Shown: piece after piece, positions 6,079-15,068 of the stretch
Numbering within the stretch: the stretch's first letter is position 1
Layout of the letters: the number at the start of each line of letters is the position of its first letter
NCBI GenBank assembly: GCA_050749785.1
Contig: JBOGSA010000001.1
Coordinates: forward strand, 1-35,037
Direction: 5' to 3'
Source: JAGWGI01 sp050749785
Lineage (GTDB): Archaea > Micrarchaeota > Micrarchaeia > Micrarchaeales > CABMGC01
DNA: 35,037 bases
Position numbers and translations under genes: made by a program
Notes under the pieces: model-generated
Database searches by the model: none
Told to the model about the DNA's origin: nothing
The model's input: only the letters and a program-made list of their open reading frames with translations

Positions 6079-6477
6079 TTATTTAAAGGTATGCTTGTGA
6101 CGTTTCTTTGCAAAATGGATAGCTATCTGGCCTCCGATTCCTGTAAAAAATAATGATTCATAAATTGGTGATAGCGCAAAACTTTTCCCAATAAGCACTC
6201 CTGTTATTGGATCTGCGATTGTGTGCATCCCCGCAACAACCAAGACTCCGGATATGGCGCTTAGGCAGATCGCGCCAATTCCTTCCTTGGTCTTCCTGTA
6301 TTCTTTGTCTCTTACTAGATTCCACAGCTGCTTGAATTCAGAGAAGAAAATCGTTATAGCGCCATTTACCACCCTATCTCTTCTGCTGACCTTAAATGAA
6401 TCGGGTTGTTCAGAGATTTTAGTGATAGTCTGAACTACATTGCAAGAATCCAAAATTTTATGTTTATGCAAACCCAT
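6079..6477 (-). CDS. Hypothetical membrane protein, 132 aa
   Basis: Not recognised. A soluble basic N-terminal part (residues 1-62, with SRRDRVVNGAITIFFSEF) precedes two hydrophobic stretches (about 66-85, with GAICLSAISGVLVVAGM, and about 89-120). It ends in a His/Lys tail (KKRHKHTFK). The minus-strand TATA (cttataaa) at 6501-6508 is 27 nt from ATG 6477, so translation is probably leaderless. It ends 18 bp before the next minus-strand gene, but each has its own promoter, with the TATA box of the downstream gene inside this gene's 3' end. Confidence 0.6.
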   Translation of the reverse strand: MGLHKHKILDSCNVVQTITKISEQPDSFKVSRRDRVVNGAITIFFSEFKQLWNLVRDKEYRKTKEGIGAICLSAISGVLVVAGMHTIADPITGVLIGKSFALSPIYESLFFTGIGGQIAIHFAKKRHKHTFK

Positions 6478-6543
6478 ACAGCGTTATTAATATCCTCTCT
6501 TTTATAAGCTTAATCGAAGGTTTGTTTAATACACGGTGAAATG

Positions 6544-7434
6544 ATGCACTATGTTGTTGCGATACCAATTGACAAGAAACTTGCGGAATTCATAGGCAAA
6601 GGAGGAGCCGAGGGCAGCATCAACTTCTACAACAGGAAGATAGACGAGGATGTGATAGTAGGACTTGCGCCAAGTTCTATCGAAGATAAGTTCTATGCTG
6701 TAGCAGAGACATTCCTGATCGCGCAACAGATACTGATCAGCACCGCAAACATAGACAAATTATTCGGAGAGCTTGTTGTTGCATGCTCGCTTCTAGGCAA
6801 GCACGTAATATTCACCGATGAGAACGACATTGCCAACATACTTTCCGGAATAAAGGTGGGAGATTACGAAATATCCTCAAGGGAAGAGTTGATTCAGAAA
6901 ATACTCTCAAAAAAGACAGTTGGAGGAGAGGGCGGCATTCGCGTTGACATAGACCACGCATTCCCGGTGAAAGGAATAGGCTCGGTTGTTCTTGGAATAG
7001 TTACCAGAGGCACGCTAAAGGTTCATGATGAACTCCATCACAGTTCAGGAAAGGTGATCAGCATCAAATCCATCCAGAGCCAGGATATAGACATACAAAA
7101 CGCAGGCGTGGGAACAAGGGTAGGACTTGCGGTAAAGGGAATAGAGCATGATGAGATTAGCAAAGGGGATCTGTTTACGAAAAATAAAATGCAAAGAGTA
7201 AGCCAGACAAAGGCCGCAGTCACTGTTAGCTCAATAGCCAAAGAGGAGATAGCTGCAGGTAGCAGATACACGATGGTTGCAAACTTCTCAGATGTTAATG
7301 TTTTGGTGGAGCAGATCGCTGGAAACGAGATAACATTCAAACTCGAAAGGCCTCTTCCACTTGAGAAAGGCGATCAATTCCTGCTGATAAGAGAGAAAGC
7401 GCCGCGCATCTTCGCTGTTGGAACAATAGCCTAA
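6544..7434 (+). CDS. SelB/EF-1A-like protein lacking a functional GTPase domain, 296 aa
   Basis: Domain 2 (about residues 125-215: IDHAFPVKGIGSVVLGIVTR, then LHHSSGKVISIKSIQSQD and VGLAVKGIEHDEISKGDLF) and domain 3 (about 220-296) follow archaeal SelB and EF-1A. The first 120 residues occupy the place of the G domain, but no P-loop, DxxG or NKxD motif is present. The region still has a Rossmann-like pattern (LLGKHVIFTDENDI). It is therefore a non-GTPase paralogue that could bind tRNA, ribosome or EF partners. GGTGA at 6535-6539 with 4-nt spacing supports ATG 6544 rather than ATG 6541. It is convergent with the aminopeptidase gene, the two stop codons being directly adjacent. Confidence 0.75.
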   Translation: MHYVVAIPIDKKLAEFIGKGGAEGSINFYNRKIDEDVIVGLAPSSIEDKFYAVAETFLIAQQILISTANIDKLFGELVVACSLLGKHVIFTDENDIANILSGIKVGDYEISSREELIQKILSKKTVGGEGGIRVDIDHAFPVKGIGSVVLGIVTRGTLKVHDELHHSSGKVISIKSIQSQDIDIQNAGVGTRVGLAVKGIEHDEISKGDLFTKNKMQRVSQTKAAVTVSSIAKEEIAAGSRYTMVANFSDVNVLVEQIAGNEITFKLERPLPLEKGDQFLLIREKAPRIFAVGTIA

Positions 7435-9951
7435 TTATATTCCATTCTTCTTTCTGAACTTGATATTGGCATCTATCCTTTCAAGAGTCTGGTTGAGCGC
7501 TTGAACTATATCCTGCCTTGTATTCTCCTTCCTTGAGAAGAAAGTTGCAACCTCCCTTCTGTATTCCTTCGTATCAACACCCGACATGTTCTCCACAAAC
7601 CTTGCGAGCATGTGTGTAGCGCTGTCGTAAGTTTTCATTGATTTCTTCCAGTTCTTCTTGGTCCATTTCCAGCCTATGTCTCGTCCATTGAAGTTGCCAA
7701 GAACCCTTACAGTTATTGAAAAGGAATCCTGAAGCCTTACCTCCTTTGAATATGTAAGCGAAAGCGCACGTTCGAGGGTCTTTTTGTCCTTGAATCCACC
7801 AAGTACCCCGAGCAATCTTCTTTGCTCCTCTGGGAACTTGGCTTTCTTGTAGCTACTCAGGAAGTAATCGAAGTTCTCAGAGCCTAAGTTCCATGCGACA
7901 GTAGAGTATACCGCACTCCTTATGTTCTGGTTGATCTCCTTTCCCTTCTTATGATCATTGAATAGACTCCTTGCCTTTTCTACTACGCTTGGCTCTTCTG
8001 CGAGTCCAAGACTTGCAATCACTCCTCCTCGCAACATGATGTCTATCTCCCTCTCGCCTTTCTTTGGCATCCATCCGAACTCAGCAAGCAGGTGCTTGTT
8101 GAACCTTACAAGAGTGCCCTTTGTAATTTTTGCGAGTTTTGTGCGGTATGTTGCTGCGAAGAACCAGCCCAGATGTCCCGACACCGTCAAATTAAGCGGA
8201 TATCCCTGGTTGAAGCAGTATTTATCGACAAAATCAAGATACTCCCTGAGTTCTATTCTTCCTGACCTTGTTAGGCTGAAAAGGTCGTTCTCTATCCCCC
8301 AGGCATCAAGTGGACCGAGTTTCTTTTCTTTTATCAGCGATCCAAGGCGTGCAAGTGTCTGCTTATCATACTTGACCCTGTAGAGCCCTTTCTGGCCATA
8401 GTTTAGTTTTATAAAAGGAGAATTTGTCTTTATGATCATGCTCTTCTTTGACATGGTTATTGTCCTTTCTTCACCTTCGGTAAGGTAGTGTATCGGTATT
8501 GGCCATGTGTCTGCCATGTCCTCGAGCAGCGTATATCTGGCCTGCGTAAGGCTATAGCCGCCAGCCACCTTCTTCACATCAACCATTGGGTGTCCTGATT
8601 TGGTCACCCAACTATGCATCAATTTCGATACCTCCAGTTTCTTCCCCATCTGCTTTGCCTGCACTTGTATAGAGTTCCAGAGATCTTCTTTTGTCGCATT
8701 TCCATACGCATGTTTGGATAAATAATGATGAAGCCCTTTCCTGAATGTCTCTTTGCCCACGTAATCTTCAAGCATGTAGAGCAGGCTGCCTCCTTTCTCG
8801 TAGCTTATCCTATCGAATATTGCATCAATCTCTCCTGGAGAGTTGACACGCACGCTTATCGGATGAGTTGTCTTTAGCGCATCTGCGCTCAGGGCCGCTC
8901 CTATCGTATCGTCAACATATTGTATATCATAATCCCATTCGGGGAAGACCTCGTCTATTGCCTTACATGCAAGGAAGGTGGCAAAGCTCTCGTTAAGCCA
9001 AAGATCGTTCCACCATTTCATAGTAACAAGATCGCCGAACCACTGATGGACTATCTCGTGCGAGATTGTTTCAGATGCGACCTGCTTTAGTGCGACAGAA
9101 CTCTCCTTTGATATCATGAATTGGAGTTCCCTGAATGTTATGGCGCCCCAGTTCTCCATGGCTCCTGCAGCAAAGTCAGGAATGCCGATGAAATCGAGTT
9201 TTGGAAGCGGGAATTTTATTCCAAAGTAGTTCTGCTGCCAGTCAAGGAACTTTTTTGCATATTCAAGTGAGGTTCTCGCATATTCTTTTTTTCCCGGAAC
9301 TGTTATCGCCCGCAGAAGCAGTTTGCCGAGCTTGTCCTCGATGTATTCATAGTTGCCAACGAAAAGGTAAAGCAGATACGTTGACATCTTTACACTCTTC
9401 TCGCATCTTACTATCTTCTTGCCATTTCCGAGGCTGTTGCTTTCCTTTATTGGCATGTTAGATATCGCATCGTACTCCTTGTCAATGATGAAGGAGACGT
9501 CAAAAGTGGCCTTGAACTCTGGCTCATCAATGCATGGAAATGCGGCCCTTGCATTCGGCGCTTCAAACTGTGAAGTTAGCAGATACTTTTCTTTTCCGCC
9601 TACCGTATATTTGCTTCTGTAGAATCCGTACAGCCCGTCATTATTTTTGCATACGGAAGTTATTGCAATCTCAACATCTCCCTTTACCGGCTTAGAAAAA
9701 CTCAACTCCACTATCTCCTTTTTTTCATCAAACTTTATCTTCGCCTTTTGGACATCCTTGTTGAAAACCGAAGCGCTGATGAATTCAAGCTCTTTTGCGT
9801 TGAGCCTTATTGTTTTTGTCGGCTTTTTTATTCTGCACCTTAGGTCTTCATTTACTGTGGTCTTGAATGTTTTGAAATTTGGAGTGAAAACGAGTTTGTA
9901 GTTGATTGGTATCAGATTGTCCCCTATTGTCTGATGGTCTAACTTAGGCAT
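7435..9951 (-). CDS. M1 family zinc aminopeptidase (tricorn interacting factor F2/F3 type), 838 aa
   Basis: This enzyme removes N-terminal residues from peptides in the cytosol, finishing proteolysis begun by the proteasome or tricorn. The substrate-anchoring motif GAMEN is at residues 263-267. The zinc motif HEIVH is at 298-302, with the third ligand E321 in WLNESF, an exact HEXXH-x18-E. The N-terminal beta domain (1-200), catalytic domain (200-450) and C-terminal ERAP1-like helical domain (about 510-820) are all present, and length matches the family (about 780-850). A minus-strand TATA-like stretch (tttttatatatta, 9977-9989) lies upstream of ATG 9951. There is no signal peptide. It is monocistronic, abutting the SelB-like gene stop to stop. 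Confidence 0.93.
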   Translation of the reverse strand: MPKLDHQTIGDNLIPINYKLVFTPNFKTFKTTVNEDLRCRIKKPTKTIRLNAKELEFISASVFNKDVQKAKIKFDEKKEIVELSFSKPVKGDVEIAITSVCKNNDGLYGFYRSKYTVGGKEKYLLTSQFEAPNARAAFPCIDEPEFKATFDVSFIIDKEYDAISNMPIKESNSLGNGKKIVRCEKSVKMSTYLLYLFVGNYEYIEDKLGKLLLRAITVPGKKEYARTSLEYAKKFLDWQQNYFGIKFPLPKLDFIGIPDFAAGAMENWGAITFRELQFMISKESSVALKQVASETISHEIVHQWFGDLVTMKWWNDLWLNESFATFLACKAIDEVFPEWDYDIQYVDDTIGAALSADALKTTHPISVRVNSPGEIDAIFDRISYEKGGSLLYMLEDYVGKETFRKGLHHYLSKHAYGNATKEDLWNSIQVQAKQMGKKLEVSKLMHSWVTKSGHPMVDVKKVAGGYSLTQARYTLLEDMADTWPIPIHYLTEGEERTITMSKKSMIIKTNSPFIKLNYGQKGLYRVKYDKQTLARLGSLIKEKKLGPLDAWGIENDLFSLTRSGRIELREYLDFVDKYCFNQGYPLNLTVSGHLGWFFAATYRTKLAKITKGTLVRFNKHLLAEFGWMPKKGEREIDIMLRGGVIASLGLAEEPSVVEKARSLFNDHKKGKEINQNIRSAVYSTVAWNLGSENFDYFLSSYKKAKFPEEQRRLLGVLGGFKDKKTLERALSLTYSKEVRLQDSFSITVRVLGNFNGRDIGWKWTKKNWKKSMKTYDSATHMLARFVENMSGVDTKEYRREVATFFSRKENTRQDIVQALNQTLERIDANIKFRKKNGI

Positions 9952-9997
9952 TTAATCACTTTTGAATCACAATTTAATATATAAAAATGTTTAGTAG

Positions 9998-11671
9998 CTA
10001 ATGGCGGTAAACGACTAGGTTGGTAAACAAGCCAAATGAAGGGTTTTGGAAGAGGTTGTATTTTTCGTATCCAAGCAGGGCTGGCGGTGCATATGCGACG
10101 GTTAAATTGCAATTGCTTGCAAAAGTCTCGTTTATGGAAGTTATGAGGTATTCCTGCCCATTTAAGTTGGTGCAGTTTTCTGCCCAGGAAGTTTGGTAGG
10201 AAAGATAGACGTGCTTGTAGCTGTCGTATATACTAGACATTATAGGGTTTGTATAGATCACAGCGTCTTGGGGAATCGTTGCAATAAATTGCCCCATCTG
10301 GACAAGCGGGTAAGTGTAAACATACTGAGATACGTTGATGTATTGTATTATCAGAAGAGAATTTGCAAATAGGAGTGCGATTGCGCCAATTAGCACCAAG
10401 GAAAGGAGATCGTGCAGCAAGCGATGAAGTAATGCAACGATTCTGTTCTTTGCCCCGTTGATCCCAATCTCAAAAACATCGGTCGCGGCAAAGCCTATGA
10501 TTAGCGCAAGTGCGGGAAGAAATATGAGCATTAGCCTTACATAGGCAAATTCTATCGGCACATACTCTGTGATGCTTGTGGTTCCATATCCGAGGTAGAG
10601 CAATGTAGAACCAAACCACAATGCCGGAATAAGGAACCGCATATTTCTCTTGAGCAATAGGTAAATTATTCCTGCGATTGCAAAGTATGCAAACAACCCG
10701 CTAGATTGATTTGACCAATACTGGAAATTTTGTGGTGTTAGAAAACCGGTTGTAAGCGAGCTATAGATGTAGCTTGCAATCGAGGAATAACTCTGCCCCC
10801 CTGCGAACATGCCGTATATGGCGTTTGCATATCTTGTGAGATCAAATGAAAAAAGCCAGTTTATGTAACTGTTGAACTGGGGGACAGAACCCGAAACGCT
10901 AGAGTATATGTTAGAATTTAGTGTGAGGATGTAGAAGGGACCATGTCCTCCAAAGAGGGCGAGTCCGACTATAACCAAAAGAGCAATAGCAATCCCTAGA
11001 ACAAAAAATCCAATGTTCCTTGCGTATGAAATAGTCCTACTTTTTATCCAATATGCAATAAGTATGATGGCTGCGAAAAATAGGATTATTATTGACTGTA
11101 CGGTAGTTAGAATCCCAATCAGCCCGAAGAATCCAGCAAGGGCGTAGTAAATCTGCTTGTGTTTTGAATTCTTACGTGTTGCTAGGACTAGGAACAATAC
11201 GCAAAGCGACACAATCAATGCCATTGGACCATTGTCACCAACATAAGCACTATTAACAACCGCAATTGGATTAAACGAGTAGAAGAATGCAGATAGCAAC
11301 CCCGCCTTCCTATTATATAGTGAAGATCCTATCTTGTAAATCACCAACATTGTAAGAAGAAAGCATAACACCCCAAAGAGCGATGACGAAAGAATGCTCG
11401 GTGATAAAAGCGCATAGAATAGCGCTATTCCTGCCTCCAATAAATATTGCTGTGCAAGGACTCCGCCTCCTGCAACGGCGGCAAAGTGCCCCTGGTAGAG
11501 GTTGTAAGCCATGTCGGTGTAGATGTAGTTGTCTGCGCCGTTTATCGGGCTTGGCCCGTAGTAGAAGTACATGCTCAGGAAAAGCCCTAGCAGCATCACA
11601 AGAATGAGCGCTAGGTGGTAGACTTTAGGTTTGACGATTGATTTCGGCTTTGTCTTAATTTTTTTCATCAA
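9998..11671 (-). CDS. GT-C type membrane glycosyltransferase (PMT/ArnT-like), 557 aa
   Basis: This polytopic protein has about 11-12 hydrophobic segments and a first extracytoplasmic loop containing NGADNYIYTDMAYNLYQG. That is the acidic loop motif of GT-C glycosyltransferases related to family 39 (protein mannosyltransferase, ArnT), which use lipid-phosphate-linked sugars. A soluble C-terminal part (about 455-557) follows the membrane domain. The N-terminus is basic (KKIKTKPKSIVKPKV), as expected for the cytoplasmic side. The gene begins 5 bp after the paralogue at 11677-13338, so the two form an operon. The substrate may be surface proteins such as the Thr-rich pilin-like proteins in this window; that is inference from function only. 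Confidence 0.8.
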   Translation of the reverse strand: MMKKIKTKPKSIVKPKVYHLALILVMLLGLFLSMYFYYGPSPINGADNYIYTDMAYNLYQGHFAAVAGGGVLAQQYLLEAGIALFYALLSPSILSSSLFGVLCFLLTMLVIYKIGSSLYNRKAGLLSAFFYSFNPIAVVNSAYVGDNGPMALIVSLCVLFLVLATRKNSKHKQIYYALAGFFGLIGILTTVQSIIILFFAAIILIAYWIKSRTISYARNIGFFVLGIAIALLVIVGLALFGGHGPFYILTLNSNIYSSVSGSVPQFNSYINWLFSFDLTRYANAIYGMFAGGQSYSSIASYIYSSLTTGFLTPQNFQYWSNQSSGLFAYFAIAGIIYLLLKRNMRFLIPALWFGSTLLYLGYGTTSITEYVPIEFAYVRLMLIFLPALALIIGFAATDVFEIGINGAKNRIVALLHRLLHDLLSLVLIGAIALLFANSLLIIQYINVSQYVYTYPLVQMGQFIATIPQDAVIYTNPIMSSIYDSYKHVYLSYQTSWAENCTNLNGQEYLITSINETFASNCNLTVAYAPPALLGYEKYNLFQNPSFGLFTNLVVYRH

Positions 11672-11676
11672 TCCAC

Positions 11677-13338
11677 CTAGCTAGTAGTACTTGTTGCGTT
11701 TGATGCCACATAGTACAGGTTTCCCCTGAATGGGATTGCAGAATTGATTATGTCCTGCGAGAAGTTTTTGTCTATCTGAGGCGATAGGACAAGCTGCCAG
11801 CCTGGACAGTACTTTGATGGGTCTGGAGTGTATGCAAGGTTGAAGACCTGGTTGTATTTTGGAATTATCACATATGCACCGTCTGGTATTGCGCTGCAAT
11901 TTTGGATGCTGTCATATGCATAGAATCTGCTCATGTTGTAAAACTGCATGTAGATGTGAATGTTGGAAAACGTGCCTGTGAAATATATTTTTGTGGTATT
12001 TGGCAGCTGGTTGAGATATTGGGCTATAACGAGTTGATCATATCGTTCCGCATACATTACATGATACCACATCAGGTTTATCGGTATCGATGTACCGATT
12101 AGGAATGCGATTGCCAGCGGAACGGCTATTGTGGCGGCCTTAGCGCGAAGGTTATCTCTCTTGCCCACCATCCTTGCCATCGCAATTCCTATGATCACAA
12201 CAGTAGGTATTGCTATCATCGCCAAAAACCTGCTTAGTCTGTAGGAAAGAAGATACGATAATGGGATCAGCGAGACGTGCATGGGCCCAAACTCTAGGTA
12301 AAGGAACCCGGCTGCAAACCATAGCAGTACAAAATACGCTCGCCTTTCAAATCGAATGAGAAGATATATCATTGCAAGTACAAGGGTGTAGAAGAAGAAG
12401 CCTACAGTGCTTGAGTTTTGAATGTAAATTCGCTGGAAGAGGATTAGCGGATTATATATTCCCAATTGGGATGCGCTCACTATGTTTTGGACTATATTAT
12501 AGTCGAACATGTTTTGTATGTAGAACATTGGGTCAATGTTTGTCGAGGGAATTGTGTTTTGCTGGCCTACTGCGCTGTAGAAGTTGGCATTTGTGGTGAA
12601 AGTCACAAGAACACTTCCGGAAGTGGCATAGTTGACCGCAAACAGCCCAACCAAAGCGACAATCATACCGATTGGGAGAAAGATTGTTGTGCTGTCAAGT
12701 CTTATCTTCTTCCTTGCCAGTTCAATCAGAAGATATGTAGATGCAACAATGATTATTATCAGCCCTTCAGGAGTCACAAGTGGGGATGCGATCAGCAAAA
12801 TGCCAGCTGCAAGATACCACTTTCTTGATGATCTTCGCTGCGCGTAAAGTATTGCAAGCATAGCCAGTGAGGTTATGAATGCCATTGGTATGTCATCGCT
12901 CACGGTCGCCGATATCTGGACAACGAGCGGAAAGAATGCGGCAAGAAGGGCTGCAATTATCCCTGCGAGATTGCTGTGAAGCTCCTTTCCAAGCAGGAAT
13001 GCCACCGTTATTATTCCAAGGAAGGAGAATATGCACCAGGCTGAATCTGTAAGGAGGCTAACGCCGAAAAACTTGTAGAAGATCGCTATTGGGTAGATGT
13101 TAAGGAGTCTTACGCTGAAGATAAACGGACTTTGATGGAACGAACCAGTAAGTACAGAGTTAGCAAGATCTGCATAGACTGTATCGTCACCGAAGAATGA
13201 GGGACCTTCGACAAATATGATGGAGTATATCAGAGCGAATGCAAGGATCCCGATGAGCAATCCGATGTAGAGCCTATCGTTCTTCGTATTGCGCTTCTCC
13301 TTTTTGTGCTTTCTGTGCGCCATTGCCTCCACTTTCAC
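11677..13338 (-). CDS. GT-C type membrane glycosyltransferase, paralogue, 553 aa
   Basis: It has the same architecture as its downstream neighbour: a basic N-terminus (AHRKHKKEKRNTKNDR), a first outer loop with FFGDDTVYADLANSVLTG carrying the GT-C acidic residues, about 11 membrane helices, and a C-terminal soluble domain (about 450-553). The two share the order of helices and the D-x-x-Y-x-D-x-A loop, which points to gene duplication. The minus-strand TATA (gctataaaatatt, about 13357-13369) favours the leaderless GTG at 13338; ATG 13323 with GGAGG only 2 nt away is the alternative. It is the first gene of a two-gene operon. The sugar donor and acceptor are unknown. Confidence 0.8.
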   Translation of the reverse strand: MKVEAMAHRKHKKEKRNTKNDRLYIGLLIGILAFALIYSIIFVEGPSFFGDDTVYADLANSVLTGSFHQSPFIFSVRLLNIYPIAIFYKFFGVSLLTDSAWCIFSFLGIITVAFLLGKELHSNLAGIIAALLAAFFPLVVQISATVSDDIPMAFITSLAMLAILYAQRRSSRKWYLAAGILLIASPLVTPEGLIIIIVASTYLLIELARKKIRLDSTTIFLPIGMIVALVGLFAVNYATSGSVLVTFTTNANFYSAVGQQNTIPSTNIDPMFYIQNMFDYNIVQNIVSASQLGIYNPLILFQRIYIQNSSTVGFFFYTLVLAMIYLLIRFERRAYFVLLWFAAGFLYLEFGPMHVSLIPLSYLLSYRLSRFLAMIAIPTVVIIGIAMARMVGKRDNLRAKAATIAVPLAIAFLIGTSIPINLMWYHVMYAERYDQLVIAQYLNQLPNTTKIYFTGTFSNIHIYMQFYNMSRFYAYDSIQNCSAIPDGAYVIIPKYNQVFNLAYTPDPSKYCPGWQLVLSPQIDKNFSQDIINSAIPFRGNLYYVASNATSTTS

Positions 13339-13371
13339 GTATTGATATACAGGAATATTTTATAGCATTGC

Positions 13372-13935
13372 CTATGATGCCTTCCATATATCCCAGAACT
13401 GCCTTTCCAGTTTTGCTATTTCATCGGGATCATCTACCATCTCAACATGCTCCACGTTCTTGTGCAGCCCTTTGTAAGTTAGGTTTACAGAACCATGCAC
13501 TGCAATATTTTCAGAGATGTAAAGCTTTGCGTGTACGAATTCCTTTGGCACTTTTAGGTGTATGCTTGTCGGTTTTTTGCTTGCAAGATAAATCACGGCT
13601 GCAATCATTACCACAATTAGGATAGTTAGATAGAGCCCATATAGAGAATATTCCAGATAGTAAAGCATTGCATCTGCTATGGAGAGTATTGCTGATGAAA
13701 TCAGAAGGTCTGTTGGGAACTTGCCTTTGGTCAAAAGCTTTTGCGCCCTTTTGTCCATGGAAGAGGAGACTATGTTGAAACTCCTTCCCCTTAAGTTCCT
13801 TAGTATGAAGTTTGCGTAGTACTGGTCAATGTAAGGCGACACAATCAGTATCTTTCTTCCCTTTAATATCACCCTCTCAACGTACCTGTAGGTATCCCTT
13901 CCGGAATAGGATGGCGTTTTAAATAGGTTAAACAT
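13372..13935 (-). CDS. Membrane-anchored PLD-like protein with one altered HKD motif, 187 aa
   Basis: The N-terminal part (YVERVILKGRKILIVSPYID) and C-terminal part (FVHAKLYISENIAVHGSVNL) match the phospholipase D fold. The catalytic motif reads HxKx4E with the following GSxN, so the usual Asp is Glu. Only one HKD motif is present; enzymes of this kind work as dimers. Between the two parts, residues about 75-122 form a hydrophobic helical hairpin (DAMLYYLEYSLYGLYLTILI and after), which would attach the protein to the membrane. The role could be lipid or nucleic-acid phosphodiester chemistry. It diverges from the VIT1-like gene, with promoter elements interleaved in 13915-13965. Confidence 0.7.
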   Translation of the reverse strand: MFNLFKTPSYSGRDTYRYVERVILKGRKILIVSPYIDQYYANFILRNLRGRSFNIVSSSMDKRAQKLLTKGKFPTDLLISSAILSIADAMLYYLEYSLYGLYLTILIVVMIAAVIYLASKKPTSIHLKVPKEFVHAKLYISENIAVHGSVNLTYKGLHKNVEHVEMVDDPDEIAKLERQFWDIWKAS

Positions 13936-13962
13936 GATTAGATAATCCAGCTAGAGTATAAA

Positions 13963-14697
13963 ATGATTTTCATGTTTTCAAAGCACGAGTTAAAGATCAA
14001 GAACGGCGATGAGAAGCACTCAAGGCCGACGTTGCTCTCAAACTTCATCTTGGGATCCCAGGATGGACTTGTCAATGTTTTGGGAATCATACTTGGTGTC
14101 GCAGCTGCCACATCAGATGTTCGTATAATCTTCGTTGCAGCGCTAGCAGCTCTGGGCGCAGAATCAATCTCCATGGGCGCGGTTGCATATACATCTACTG
14201 TAGCAAGACGCCAGCACTACCTCAAGGAAGTGGTGCGAGAGAAGGAAGAGATGGTTGAGCTACCAAAGCTTGAGCGCGAAGAAGTAAGGAAAGTGTTCAA
14301 GGCATGGGGCTACGTGGGTAAGAAGCTTGAACATGCAACAGACATCATAACCTCGAACAAAAAGGCGTGGCTAGAGTTCATGATGGCGCACGAGCTCAAC
14401 CTTGCGCCTGTCAATGAGAAGGAGGCGATCAACAGCTTCTGGGTTGTCTTTACCTCCACAATCGTCGGCTCGATAGTTCCGCTGGTTCCCTTCATCTATT
14501 TCACAAGAAGCATCTTCACAGGCGAGATAGCCTCGATAGTGCTAAGCGGCGCAGTGCTCTTTGGAATAGGAGTCTACGAAGCCAGAACCACGGTGGGTTC
14601 GCTCTGGGTTAGAGGGCTGCAGATGGCGGCAATAGGCCTTACCGCAGGGTTTGCAGGCTATCTGATAGGCCACTTCATTGGGGCAATACCAATATAG
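13963..14697 (+). CDS. VIT1/CCC1 family metal transporter, 244 aa
   Basis: It has the family's N-terminal signature (SNFILGSQDGLVNVLGIILG, then AALAALGAESISMGAVAYTS) in the first two membrane helices, a charged cytoplasmic metal-binding helical region (about residues 85-150, rich in Glu, with EEVRKVFKAWGY), and three C-terminal helices (FWVVFTSTIVGSIVPLVPFI and after). VIT1/CCC1 proteins export Fe2+ or Mn2+ from the cytosol in exchange for protons. The helix set is complete, so it is probably functional. ATG 13963 and ATG 13972 are both possible starts. It diverges from the PLD-like gene. Confidence 0.88.
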   Translation: MIFMFSKHELKIKNGDEKHSRPTLLSNFILGSQDGLVNVLGIILGVAAATSDVRIIFVAALAALGAESISMGAVAYTSTVARRQHYLKEVVREKEEMVELPKLEREEVRKVFKAWGYVGKKLEHATDIITSNKKAWLEFMMAHELNLAPVNEKEAINSFWVVFTSTIVGSIVPLVPFIYFTRSIFTGEIASIVLSGAVLFGIGVYEARTTVGSLWVRGLQMAAIGLTAGFAGYLIGHFIGAIPI

Positions 14698-14718
14698 TCA
14701 TTTTGGAAGCTAACGGCC

Positions 14719-14982
14719 TTAAATTTTCTCCAATTTACTTATAATGTCTTTGCCTTTTTTAGAGATTATGTAAGAATTGACAAAGCCTTTCTCAGTTTTT
14801 AGCGCAAAATCTTCAATAAGGCCGTACTTACGCAATCGCTGTAATTTTAGTGTTAAAGTTCTTCCATTTTTAACTGTTTTTCGTAAATCATTAAACCTTC
14901 TGGGCTTTTTCAATTCTTTGAGTAGATCAAGGATGTAGGGCTGCATAATTATTTGAACGATGTCAAACTTTGCATTGTCCAT
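14719..14982 (-). CDS. Winged-helix DNA-binding protein, 87 aa
   Basis: A small winged helix-turn-helix protein. Helices at about residues 6-25 (VQIIMQPYILDLLKELKKP), 28-37 (FNDLRKTVKN) and 40-54 (TLTLKLQRLRKYGLI) are followed by a wing (FALKTEKGFVNSYIISKKGK). This resembles the HxlR/ArsR-like or ribosome-linked wHTH families. No effector domain is present. It lies in visibly AT-rich DNA together with the divergent methyltransferase-like gene, so it may regulate that gene and have arrived with it. It ends 21 bp from the stop of the convergent VIT1-like gene. Confidence 0.75.
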   Translation of the reverse strand: MDNAKFDIVQIIMQPYILDLLKELKKPRRFNDLRKTVKNGRTLTLKLQRLRKYGLIEDFALKTEKGFVNSYIISKKGKDIISKLEKI

Positions 14983-15034
14983 GATAGATTAATGATAAAG
15001 GCATATATTCTATCTATTGAAAAATATAACTAGC

Positions 15035-15046
15035 TATATTTAAATA
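15035..15046 (+). promoter_or_regulatory. TATA box of the methyltransferase-like gene
   Basis: The sequence tatatttaaata is centred 28 nt before ATG 15069 but only 13 nt before ATG 15054. This favours 15069 as the leaderless start. Confidence 0.55.
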
Positions 15047-15068
15047 TACTTAGATGTATTATAAATAT

